From assembly GCA_900547295.1 (NCBI GenBank), contig URGK01000060.1, positions 1 through 16,551 on the forward strand: DNA of 16,551 bases, written 5' to 3'. A program made the position numbers and the translations under genes. Below are positions 1-6,335 of this stretch, one piece after another. The stretch comes from an uncultured Eubacteriales bacterium (GTDB taxonomy: Bacteria; Bacillota; Clostridia; Peptostreptococcales; Anaerovoracaceae). The notes under the pieces were generated by a model. That model was not told where the DNA came from, ran no database searches, and was given only the letters and a program-made list of their open reading frames with translations. Position 1 is the stretch's first letter; each line of letters begins with the position of its first letter.

Positions 1-1
1 C

Positions 2-130
2 TTAACAGAGCAAATAAGAACAATAGATAAAAGCAGATTAAGAGAAAGAATAGGCACTCTGAATCAGGAGTTAATGCCGGATGTAAATGAAGCGCTGGGC
101 GTGAGCCTGGGAATAAATGCTTTTGAATAA
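2..130 (+). CDS. mazF: MazF/PemK-family endoribonuclease toxin, C-terminal fragment
   Basis: Only the last 42 codons are present; the gene enters from outside the window and ends at TAA 128-130. The fragment begins LTEQIRTIDKSRLRE and ends with ALGVSLGINAFE. This closely matches the C-terminus of chromosomal MazF toxins of Bacillota (B. subtilis EndoA/NdoA has the same EQIRTIDK block, followed by a helix ending in DEALQISL). In that family the protein is an mRNA-cleaving RNase held in check by an antitoxin encoded just upstream, which would lie outside this window. The catalytic arginine and most of the fold are not visible, so activity cannot be judged. The assignment rests on the conserved C-terminal block alone but is fairly specific. 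Confidence 0.85.
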   Translation, partial: LTEQIRTIDKSRLRERIGTLNQELMPDVNEALGVSLGINAFE

Positions 131-144
131 ATAAGTTAATATTA

Positions 145-170
145 TACAGGCAGGCGGCCGTCTGCCTGTA
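145..170 (+). terminator. GC-rich hairpin between mazF and tkt
   Basis: A perfect 9-bp inverted repeat, TACAGGCAG (145-153) and CTGCCTGTA (162-170), encloses an 8-nt loop that can pair further. It follows the mazF stop by 14 nt. There is no run of T after the stem, so it is a weak intrinsic terminator or an mRNA-stabilising structure rather than a textbook terminator. No convincing promoter for the transketolase genes was found between it and the start at 198. Confidence 0.45.
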
Positions 171-197
171 AGCAATATATCTGAAAGGTGAACTACA

Positions 198-1016
198 ATG
201 AATTACAAAGAACTTGAAACAATTGCAGCAAAAATAAGAGCAGATGTTATTAAGGCTATATACAGTGCCGGTTCAGGTCACCCGGGCGGATCGCTGTCCG
301 CAGCGGATATAGTTACCTGCCTTTATTTCAGCGAGATGAACATTGACCCGAAAAACCCGGACAAATGGGACAGAGACAAGCTGGTGCTTTCAAAGGGACA
401 TGCAGGACCTGTACAGTATGCGGCTCTTGCAGAGAGAGGATATTATCCGGTAGAGGATATTATGTCACTTCGTAAGCTGGGCTCGGCTTTTCAGGGACAC
501 CCGTGCAGAGGCAAGGTTAAAGGCATAGAAATGTCGACAGGATCACTCGGACAGGGCATATCGGCGGCAGTAGGCATGGCTATTGCAGGCAGACTTGACA
601 AAAATCCGGGAAGAATATATGCGGTACTTGGCGACGGTGAATTGCAGGAGGGTCTTGTATGGGAGGCTGCAATGTCGGCGGCACACTACAAGCTGGATAA
701 CCTTACGGCAGTCGTGGACTGGAACGGACTGCAGATTGACGGCAGAAATGAAGATGTAATGACAGTTGCACCGGTAGATGAGAAATTCAAAGCCTTTGGC
801 TGGAATACGCTGATGGTTGACGGACACGATATGAAGCAGCTCTGCGAGGCTTTTGAAGCTGCAAGAAGCTGCAAGGGCAGACCGACGGCGATAATAGCAA
901 AGACAGTAAAAGGCAAGGGCGTATCCTTTATGGAGGATCAGGCAGGCTGGCACGGCAAGGCTCCAAACGAGGAGCAGGCTAAGCAGGCAGTAGCAGAACT
1001 CGGAGGTGAATGGTAA
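198..1016 (+). CDS. Transketolase, N-terminal (thiamine diphosphate-binding) subunit
   Basis: This is a 272-residue half of a split transketolase. Together with the next gene it should transfer two-carbon ketol units between sugar phosphates in the non-oxidative pentose phosphate pathway, in the cytoplasm. Visible family motifs are SGHPGGSLS (26-34), LSKGHA (64-69), and the ThDP/Mg motif GDGELQEG (145-152) followed about 25 residues on by N176 in the VVDWNG segment. The C-terminal GWHGKAPN (250-257) is also typical. The start ATG at 198 is preceded by AAAGGTG (184-190) at a spacing of 7. The length matches the usual N-terminal subunit of two-gene transketolases in Clostridia and archaea. The next gene overlaps its stop codon, so the two are translationally coupled. 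Sugar specificity cannot be read from the sequence. Confidence 0.95.
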   Translation: MNYKELETIAAKIRADVIKAIYSAGSGHPGGSLSAADIVTCLYFSEMNIDPKNPDKWDRDKLVLSKGHAGPVQYAALAERGYYPVEDIMSLRKLGSAFQGHPCRGKVKGIEMSTGSLGQGISAAVGMAIAGRLDKNPGRIYAVLGDGELQEGLVWEAAMSAAHYKLDNLTAVVDWNGLQIDGRNEDVMTVAPVDEKFKAFGWNTLMVDGHDMKQLCEAFEAARSCKGRPTAIIAKTVKGKGVSFMEDQAGWHGKAPNEEQAKQAVAELGGEW

Positions 1017-1945
1017 TGGCAGACAAAATGGCGACAAGAGAAGCCTACGGCAAGGCGCTTGTAGAGCTTGGCAAAAAATATGATAATCTGGTGGTTATGG
1101 ACGCAGACCTTTCAGGTTCAACCAAAACAGCGGTATTTGCAAAGGAATATCCCGAAAGATTTTTCAATATGGGTATTGCAGAGCAGAATATGTATGCGGC
1201 TGCGGCAGGTCTTGCAGTATCGGGCAAAATCGTGTGCGCAAGCACATTTGCAATGTTTGCGGCAGGCAGAGCCTTTGAGATTATACGCAACTCCATTGGA
1301 TATACACATGCAAACGTTAAAATCTGCGCAACTCACGCAGGCATTACCGTAGGTGAGGACGGAGCGACTCATCAGACATTTGAGGATATTGCTCTGATGC
1401 GTACAATTCCGGGGATGACAGTTATAAATCCAAGCGACGGCATATCCACGGCAAAGCTCCTCGAAAAGGCTATGGAAATAGACGGTCCGTGCTATGTAAG
1501 ACTCGGCAGAAGCGCTGTTCCTGTATTTTACGATGAGAGCGCAGACTTTGAAATAGGCAGGGGCAAGACAGTCAGAGAGGGCAGTGACGTTACAGTAATA
1601 GCGACCGGCATAATGGTAAACGAGGCTGTAATGGCTGCGGATGAACTCAAAAAACAGAATATAGATGTAAGAGTCATAGACATACATACTATCAAGCCTA
1701 TTGACAGAGATATAATTATAAAGGCGGCAAAGGAAACAGGCGCGATAGTAACTGCGGAGGAGCACTCGGTAATAGGAGGGCTCGGAAGCGCGGTTGCAGA
1801 GGTTACTGCGGCGGAGGCTCCGGTAAAAATGAGATTTGTCGGACAGCACGATGTGTTCGGAGAATCAGGCAAGCCTGAGGAGCTCAAGCAGAAATACGGT
1901 ATGACAGCGGCTGATATAGTTAAGGCTGTCAGAGAATTAATATAA
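1016..1945 (+). CDS. Transketolase, C-terminal (pyrimidine-binding) subunit
   Basis: This is the partner of the preceding subunit, 309 residues from the preferred start. It has the transketolase pyrimidine-binding domain (about residues 5-165) with the catalytic glutamate in GIAEQN and the VGEDGATHQ block. A transketolase C-terminal domain follows (about 180-305), with VTAEEHSVIGGLGSAV. I prefer ATG 1016, which overlaps the preceding TAA by one base (TAATG) and lies 6 nt after the strong SD GGAGGTGA (1002-1009). An in-frame ATG at 1010 adds two residues but directly abuts the SD, so it is less likely. DXP synthase shares this fold but is a single longer chain; the split organisation points to transketolase. 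The gene is followed by an intrinsic terminator. Confidence 0.94.
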   Translation: MADKMATREAYGKALVELGKKYDNLVVMDADLSGSTKTAVFAKEYPERFFNMGIAEQNMYAAAAGLAVSGKIVCASTFAMFAAGRAFEIIRNSIGYTHANVKICATHAGITVGEDGATHQTFEDIALMRTIPGMTVINPSDGISTAKLLEKAMEIDGPCYVRLGRSAVPVFYDESADFEIGRGKTVREGSDVTVIATGIMVNEAVMAADELKKQNIDVRVIDIHTIKPIDRDIIIKAAKETGAIVTAEEHSVIGGLGSAVAEVTAAEAPVKMRFVGQHDVFGESGKPEELKQKYGMTAADIVKAVRELI

Positions 1946-1968
1946 TCGGGACAAAACACGAATAACAG

Positions 1969-2017
1969 ACTCCCTTTCTGAATAAATTTTAGTAGTGATT
2001 TCAGGAAGGGAGTTTTT
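1969..2017 (+). terminator. Rho-independent terminator of the transketolase pair
   Basis: The left arm ACTCCCTTTCTGAA (1969-1982) pairs with TTCAGGAAGGGAGT (2000-2013) with one G-U pair. The loop is 17 nt and a TTTTT run (2013-2017) follows. Most of the right arm doubles as the SD of the next gene, which starts at 2021. Confidence 0.85.
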
Positions 2018-2020
2018 AAT

Positions 2021-2470
2021 GTGGAAAAACATAAGCTTTTAAATTCAAAGAGAAAAAAAGCGGCTGCGGTTTTGTGTATTATCCTTGCGGCTGCAATCGC
2101 AGGGGTGGTTGTTATGTGTGTTATGAACAGCAGTAAGAAAATAGAGTTTACGGTGCTTGAGGATAAAAATATTCCAAAGGAAATAGAAACCCAGGTGCTT
2201 CCGGAGTACAGAAACCTTGAAAGAGCGCTGGCATGCATTGTCGATGACAAGGTATATGTTGTTGTTACTAGAGGAGAAAAAACCACCTCCGGATATGAAG
2301 TCGACATAGACAAGATGATAATGAACGACGATAAGCTGGAGGTTTATGCGGCATACACAGATCCCGAGGAGGGCAAGGCGGTGTCGCAGGTACTGACATA
2401 CCCGTATGCGGTGGCTGAAACAGAATTAAGCTCGCTTCCGGAGAGTATAGAACTCAGAATTATGTACTGA
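2021..2470 (+). CDS. Membrane-anchored protein with PrcB C-terminal-like domain
   Basis: The predicted product has 149 residues. A lysine-rich N-terminus (KRKK, 10-13) is followed by one hydrophobic segment (about 14-35), so it is probably a single-pass protein with the rest outside the membrane. The C-terminal half resembles the PrcB C-terminal domain, named after a Treponema protease-complex subunit: VYVVVTRGEKTTSGYEVDI resembles the family's GxxxTGGYxV signature, and a VLTYPYAVAETE strand follows. The domain is often found in secreted or membrane proteins of Clostridia, with unknown function. The start is GTG 2021. Its SD GGAAGGGAG (2004-2012, 8 nt away) is the right arm of the upstream terminator, so translation could be blocked by that hairpin. 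A TATAAT at 1941-1946 has no clear -35 partner. Confidence 0.75.
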   Translation: MEKHKLLNSKRKKAAAVLCIILAAAIAGVVVMCVMNSSKKIEFTVLEDKNIPKEIETQVLPEYRNLERALACIVDDKVYVVVTRGEKTTSGYEVDIDKMIMNDDKLEVYAAYTDPEEGKAVSQVLTYPYAVAETELSSLPESIELRIMY

Positions 2471-2535
2471 AACCGGTGAATTTTCCCTCCTGCAAATGCC
2501 GGTAGCAAAAAATAAATCAGAATATTCAAAAATAA

Positions 2536-2564
2536 TTGAAAATACAAACTGACTATGCTATAAT
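2536..2564 (+). promoter_or_regulatory. SigA-type promoter of the DeoC-like gene
   Basis: TTGAAA (2536-2541) and TATAAT (2559-2564) are separated by exactly 17 bp, with an extended -10 TGC directly before the -10 box. Transcription would start near 2571, giving a leader of about 57 nt that ends in the purine-rich SD GGAGGGAGGG (2611-2620). Confidence 0.85.
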
Positions 2565-2627
2565 GACTACAATTTCTTTTATTTTTTGTGAAGGTAAAAT
2601 GTTGGTTCCGGGAGGGAGGGATATCAT

Positions 2628-3302
2628 ATGAAACCTTTTAACAAGTATTTTGAACACGAACTGCTGCGTGCGGATGCAACGGAAGCAGATGCTCTGGAAT
2701 TGTTTAATGAAGCTCTGGAATATGATATGTACAGTGTTTGTGTGGACGGGTGCTATCTGCCGCTTGCCAAAAGCATGCTGGAGGGCACAGGCGTTGTTAT
2801 CGGAACAGTAATAGGGTTTCCGCTGGGCACATCAACTATAAGCACGAAAGCGGCGGAACTTTATGAGGCTCTGGATGACGGTGCGCAGGAAATTGATGCC
2901 GTAATTCATATAGGGGCTCTTAAAGACGGCAGAGATGATTATGTTTTCAGCGAAATCAAAGTCCTGAAAGGAACCTGCCATCAGAGAAATGTCGCTTTTG
3001 GGATTATGATTGAAGTGGGACTTCTTACAGATGAAGAAATCGTAAGAGCCTGCATGATTGCAAAGAATGTAGGTATTTCACTTGTAAGTACATCATCGGG
3101 TTTCAGTCCGGGAGCAGCGACTCCCGAGAGCATAAAACTGATAAGAGAAACTGTGGGAGATAATATCAGAGTTGAGGCTTCGGGCGGAATAGAAACTCTT
3201 GAACAGGCAGAAGCGCTGATTGAAGCCGGTGCGGATAAGATAAGCACTCCTAATTCCGTAAGAATAGTAAGAGAGTATTTTGAAAGAGAAACAGACAGAT
3301 AA
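2628..3302 (+). CDS. DeoC-family (deoxyribose-phosphate aldolase-like) protein lacking both catalytic lysines
   Basis: This 224-residue TIM-barrel protein of the DeoC/DERA family has the usual family length. Recognisable blocks are TVIGFPLGTST (60-70), EIDAVIHIGALKDG (88-101, keeping the active-site aspartate D90), LLTDEEIVRAC (132-142), STSSGFSPGAAT (154-165) and EASGGIETLEQA (183-194). In DERA the Schiff-base lysine opens the KTSTGF motif; here the residue is S154. The second conserved lysine, before the xxGG phosphate loop (K201 in E. coli), is E183. The N-terminal IDHT-type motif has become FEHELL, and the GTSSG phosphate site has become STPNS (206-210). Family membership is clear, but classical aldolase chemistry is unlikely. 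It may be a pseudoenzyme or have another activity. It has its own promoter and terminator. The start at 2628 is set by GGAGGGAGGG, 7 nt upstream. Confidence 0.85.
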   Translation: MKPFNKYFEHELLRADATEADALELFNEALEYDMYSVCVDGCYLPLAKSMLEGTGVVIGTVIGFPLGTSTISTKAAELYEALDDGAQEIDAVIHIGALKDGRDDYVFSEIKVLKGTCHQRNVAFGIMIEVGLLTDEEIVRACMIAKNVGISLVSTSSGFSPGAATPESIKLIRETVGDNIRVEASGGIETLEQAEALIEAGADKISTPNSVRIVREYFERETDR

Positions 3303-3351
3303 TTCAAAATTGTTCCGGTGATGAGCATCTGACGGATATGATGAACCGTAT

Positions 3352-3387
3352 TTTCCCTGTGCCGCATTATAGGTACGGGGAAATTTT
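3352..3387 (+). terminator. Terminator of the DeoC-like gene
   Basis: TTTCCCTGTGCC (3352-3363) pairs with GGTACGGGGAAA (3372-3383) as a 12-bp stem with two G-U pairs and an 8-nt loop. TTTT (3384-3387) follows. It lies about 50 nt after the stop codon. Confidence 0.75.
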
Positions 3388-3431
3388 ATGCGTCTGCTTC
3401 AGTAAAATAATGAATTGTTTACATAATATGG

Positions 3432-3460
3432 TTGACGATGCCGCCGCTGTGTGCTAAAGT
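3432..3460 (+). promoter_or_regulatory. Promoter of the ftsEX operon (distal)
   Basis: TTGACG (3432-3437) and TAAAGT (3455-3460) are spaced by 17 bp, with an extended -10 TGC (3452-3454). Transcription from here would give a leader of about 140 nt before ftsE. The rest of the 304-nt gap between 3303 and 3606 holds the upstream terminator, a small hairpin and a group of TATAAT boxes. Confidence 0.75.
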
Positions 3461-3517
3461 ATATATGGCAATAAGTGGAATATAAATATGTAGAAATTGT
3501 GAAATCGGTACAATATG

Positions 3518-3538
3518 CCGTATGAATTAGTCATATGG
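3518..3538 (+). promoter_or_regulatory. Short hairpin in the ftsE leader
   Basis: CCGTATGA (3518-3525) and TCATATGG (3531-3538) form an 8-bp stem (one G-U pair) closed by the loop ATTAG. It lies between the distal promoter and the cluster of -10 boxes, so it could be an operator or a leader RNA structure. There is no T run, so it is not a terminator. Confidence 0.4.
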
Positions 3539-3550
3539 TTTGTATTCCAT

Positions 3551-3579
3551 TATAATTTGTAGTATAATTGAGGTATAAT
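3551..3579 (+). promoter_or_regulatory. Three tandem TATAAT boxes before ftsE
   Basis: Perfect TATAAT hexamers occur at 3551-3556, 3563-3568 and 3574-3579, the last two within a direct repeat of GTATAATTGA. None has a strong -35 at 17-18 bp (the best are TTAGTC and TTTGTA), so this is a possible secondary promoter cluster. The last one would start transcription about 20 nt before ftsE. Confidence 0.4.
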
Positions 3580-3606
3580 TGAAGCTTTTTTGAAAGGACA
3601 AGTTTA

Positions 3607-4332
3607 ATGATTGAATTTTCAAATGTTACCAAGACATACAATTCCAATATCGGTATTGAAAATGTAAGCGTTAAGATAGATCAGGGCGATTTTGTGTTTC
3701 TGGTAGGCCCAAGCGGAGCAGGCAAATCGACCTTTATCAAACTCATATTAAAGGAGATAAATCCCGACTCGGGAAGCATCAAAATCAAGGGACGCGAGAT
3801 TACAACCATGGCAAACAAAGACATACCGGAACTCCGCCGAAACATCGGTATGGTGTTTCAGGATTTCAGACTGCTCCCCAAAAAGACAGTCTATGAGAAC
3901 GTAGCCTTTGCAATGGAGGTAATACACAGAACTCCAAGGTCAATCAAAAGACATGTGCCTCAGGCGCTGAGCCTTGTGGGAATCAGCGACAAGGCTGACA
4001 GATATCCCGACGAGCTTTCGGCAGGCGAGCAGCAGAGAGTTGCAATTGCCCGGGCAATTATAAACAACCCTAGAATGCTTATAGCAGACGAGCCTACAGG
4101 CAATCTTGACCCCGAAACAGCGTGGGAGATAATGATGCTGCTTAACCAGATTAACAAAAAAGGAACTACAATCGTTATGGTCACACATTCAAAGGACATT
4201 GTAGACAAAATGGGCAAAAGAGTAATTGCCATTGAAGACGGACACATTGTCAGAGATGACGTGGGAGCCTACGGTTTTAATGAAGATACACTGAATACAG
4301 ACGAAACTTTTACGGGGGGACTGCTTGACTGA
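3607..4332 (+). CDS. ftsE: Cell division ABC transporter ATP-binding protein FtsE
   Basis: This 241-residue ABC ATPase pairs with FtsX (the next gene) at the inner face of the membrane. By ATP hydrolysis it drives conformational signals that switch on peptidoglycan hydrolases at the division or elongation site. Motifs seen: Walker A GPSGAGKST (34-42), Q-loop VFQDFRLLP (83-91), signature LSAGEQQRV (137-145), Walker B MLIADEPTGNLD (157-168) and H-loop H194 in MVTHS. VFQDFRLL followed by TVYENVAF is typical of FtsE rather than LolD-type ATPases. The C-terminal tail (about 220-241) is acidic and variable. The start is ATG 3607 with AAAGGA (3593-3598). The stop overlaps the ftsX start (TGATG), so translation is coupled. 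This is the first gene of an operon running to ctpA. Confidence 0.95.
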   Translation: MIEFSNVTKTYNSNIGIENVSVKIDQGDFVFLVGPSGAGKSTFIKLILKEINPDSGSIKIKGREITTMANKDIPELRRNIGMVFQDFRLLPKKTVYENVAFAMEVIHRTPRSIKRHVPQALSLVGISDKADRYPDELSAGEQQRVAIARAIINNPRMLIADEPTGNLDPETAWEIMMLLNQINKKGTTIVMVTHSKDIVDKMGKRVIAIEDGHIVRDDVGAYGFNEDTLNTDETFTGGLLD

Positions 4333-5225
4333 TGCTTAATTCTTTTCGATATACAATAAAACAGGCTTTCGGGCAGGTTTTCCGAAACAAGACAATGAGC
4401 ATAGCTTCTGTGTTTTCAATAACAGCTATGCTTCTCATACTGGGCATTTTCTTTATACTGGTTATAAATATCAATATGGTTACGGAGTCGGTCAAGGCTG
4501 ACTACGATACCATAGAGGTGTTTATGCAGGAGGATGCGAGTAAAGAGGATGCGCAGGCAATCATTGACGGTATGACAGGCTTTGACGGCGTGGAGAGCGC
4601 TACCTACCGTACCAAAAAAGAAGCGCTGGCGATATTAAAGGACAGGTGGGGTGATCAGGGATATCTTCTTGACAACCTTGCCAAAAATCCGTTGCCCGAC
4701 TCGGTGGTAATCAAGATATCAAGTCTCGAAAAAGCGCAGGCGGTTGCAGACAAGGCCAAGACCTTTAACGGCATAGAGAAAGTCAACTATTACAAGCAGA
4801 CTGTAGACAAGATTATGAAAGTTACAGACTTCATACAGCTTGCTGCGCTGATAATTATGGCATTCCTTGTTATAGTATCGGTGGTGGTTGTTGCAAACAC
4901 CGTCAAACTGACTGTATTTGCAAGAGGCGATGAAATCAGCATTATGAAATACATAGGCGCAACCAACTGGTTTGTAAGAGGACCGTTTCTTGTTGAGGGC
5001 ATCATCATAGGACTGTTCTCAGCGATAATATCGGTGCTTATAATAGCACTTATTTATGCCAGAATCATTGCGGGCATAGGTGATGATATGATGATTATGC
5101 TATCAACACCTATGGTTCCGGAGGGTTTCCTTGTCAAAAACATAATCGTCATATTTGTGGCGCTTGGTGTCAGCATAGGAGCCTGCGGAAGTATCATTTC
5201 AATGAGAAGATTTCTTGATGTTTAG
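4332..5225 (+). CDS. ftsX: Cell division permease-like protein FtsX
   Basis: The product is a 297-residue integral membrane protein with the FtsX layout. There is a cytoplasmic N-terminus, TM1 (about 24-46), an extracellular domain (about 50-165) that in this family contacts the hydrolase coiled coil, then three TM segments (about 168-190, 219-243 and 270-290). The conserved cytoplasmic stretch VFARGDEISIMKYIGAT (195-211) between TM2 and TM3 is diagnostic. In Bacillota FtsEX controls PcsB or CwlO-type hydrolases, and such a protein is encoded directly downstream. The ATG at 4332 shares a base with the ftsE stop. The G-rich stretch 4314-4320 can serve as SD, although 11 nt away. Confidence 0.94.
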   Translation: MLNSFRYTIKQAFGQVFRNKTMSIASVFSITAMLLILGIFFILVININMVTESVKADYDTIEVFMQEDASKEDAQAIIDGMTGFDGVESATYRTKKEALAILKDRWGDQGYLLDNLAKNPLPDSVVIKISSLEKAQAVADKAKTFNGIEKVNYYKQTVDKIMKVTDFIQLAALIIMAFLVIVSVVVVANTVKLTVFARGDEISIMKYIGATNWFVRGPFLVEGIIIGLFSAIISVLIIALIYARIIAGIGDDMMIMLSTPMVPEGFLVKNIIVIFVALGVSIGACGSIISMRRFLDV

Positions 5226-5236
5226 GAGGCATTTGG

Positions 5237-6334
5237 ATGAGAAAAAAATTTCTTGTATGGATTTTAACAATAGCTGTGGTAATGTCAGTTACAGGAGGCT
5301 CATTTGTTTATGCGGATAATCTCAGCAATATAAATTCACAGATAAGTGATAAAAAATCTGAGCTTTCACAGGGCAGACAAAAGGAAAAGGAGCTTAAATC
5401 CGAAATCAGTCAGCTTACAGATAAGATAGACAGTGTGCAGAGTGAAATCGACAAGCTGCAAAGTGAAATAAACAACACTGAGTTCAAGATAACGGCGGCT
5501 CAGAACAAGCTGAGCAAGCTTCAGAACAGAATTGAAAAACAGAACAACGATTTAAACGACCGTCTGAGAAATATGTATATGAATGATAATACCAGCTTTG
5601 TGGAGGTGCTTTTAAATTCGGGCAGCCTTTCGGAGCTTCTGGTTAACCTTGACCTTATCAAGCGTATACACAAGGGCGACAAAGAGGTTTTAGAGCAGCT
5701 TCAGGTGCAGCACGATCAGGTCGAAAAACAGAAAAAAGAGCTTGATAACCTTAACAGCTCGCTTAAATCCCAGCAGGGAGAGGTAAAGGCAAAGCAGGAG
5801 TCGCTTAACGCAGACAAGTCGGCTCTGAACAAAAAACGACAGGCGGTTGCCGCAGATAATGCAGAGCTTTCAGAGGAAATTGCAGATCTCCAGGCAGCGG
5901 CAGATGCACTTACATCACAGATTAAAGGTTACGGCGAAAGCAGCAGTCCGTATTCCGGATCTATGATATGGCCGGTTTCAGGAACTATCTCCTGTGAATA
6001 CGGCTACAGATACTGCCCTTACCACGGATATGAGCTTCATACCGGAATAGATATAGCCGTAGGAACCGGTACAAGCGTTAAAGCGGCATCATCGGGCGTT
6101 GTAAGACAGGCCTATTACAACAGCAGCTACGGAAATATGGTTCTTATAGATAATGGCGGAGGAATATATACACTTTATGCACATAACAGCAGACTGCTTG
6201 TAAGCGCAGGTCAGAAAGTGTCACAGGGACAGGTTATTGCCAGATCCGGAAACACAGGAAACTCTACAGGTCCTCACGTTCATTTTGAAGTAAGAGTCAA
6301 CGGTCAGTATGTAAATCCAAGGAATTATTTATAA
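5237..6334 (+). CDS. Secreted coiled-coil M23 peptidoglycan hydrolase (PcsB/EnvC/CwlO-like, FtsEX partner)
   Basis: The product has 365 residues. A signal peptide (MRKKF plus a hydrophobic core) probably ends at VYA-D (residues 25-28). A long Gln/Lys/Glu-rich coiled coil spans about 28-230, interrupted by a segment near 115-145 (MYMNDNTSFVEVLLNSGS) as in PcsB and EnvC-type proteins. A short Ser/Gly linker leads to an M23/LytM peptidase domain (about 243-365). The zinc and catalytic residues are present: H268 and D272 (HTGID), H316 (YAHNS), and H347/H349 (HVHFE). Unlike catalytically dead EnvC-type activators, this one looks active as an endopeptidase. Note that streptococcal PcsB carries a CHAP domain instead, so the resemblance is in architecture. 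SD AGGAGG (5224-5229) overlaps the ftsX stop. The location directly after ftsEX supports control by that complex. Confidence 0.92.
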   Translation: MRKKFLVWILTIAVVMSVTGGSFVYADNLSNINSQISDKKSELSQGRQKEKELKSEISQLTDKIDSVQSEIDKLQSEINNTEFKITAAQNKLSKLQNRIEKQNNDLNDRLRNMYMNDNTSFVEVLLNSGSLSELLVNLDLIKRIHKGDKEVLEQLQVQHDQVEKQKKELDNLNSSLKSQQGEVKAKQESLNADKSALNKKRQAVAADNAELSEEIADLQAAADALTSQIKGYGESSSPYSGSMIWPVSGTISCEYGYRYCPYHGYELHTGIDIAVGTGTSVKAASSGVVRQAYYNSSYGNMVLIDNGGGIYTLYAHNSRLLVSAGQKVSQGQVIARSGNTGNSTGPHVHFEVRVNGQYVNPRNYL

Positions 6335-6335
6335 G

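Noticed and set aside
1118..1849. Minus-strand open frame opposite the transketolase C subunit
   Set aside because: Its product is rich in Cys, Tyr and Arg with no motif, and the + strand gene is unambiguous.
2472..2503. ACCGG/CCGGT inverted repeat after the PrcB-domain gene as a terminator
   Set aside because: The stem is only 5 bp with a loop of over 20 nt and no T run directly after it.
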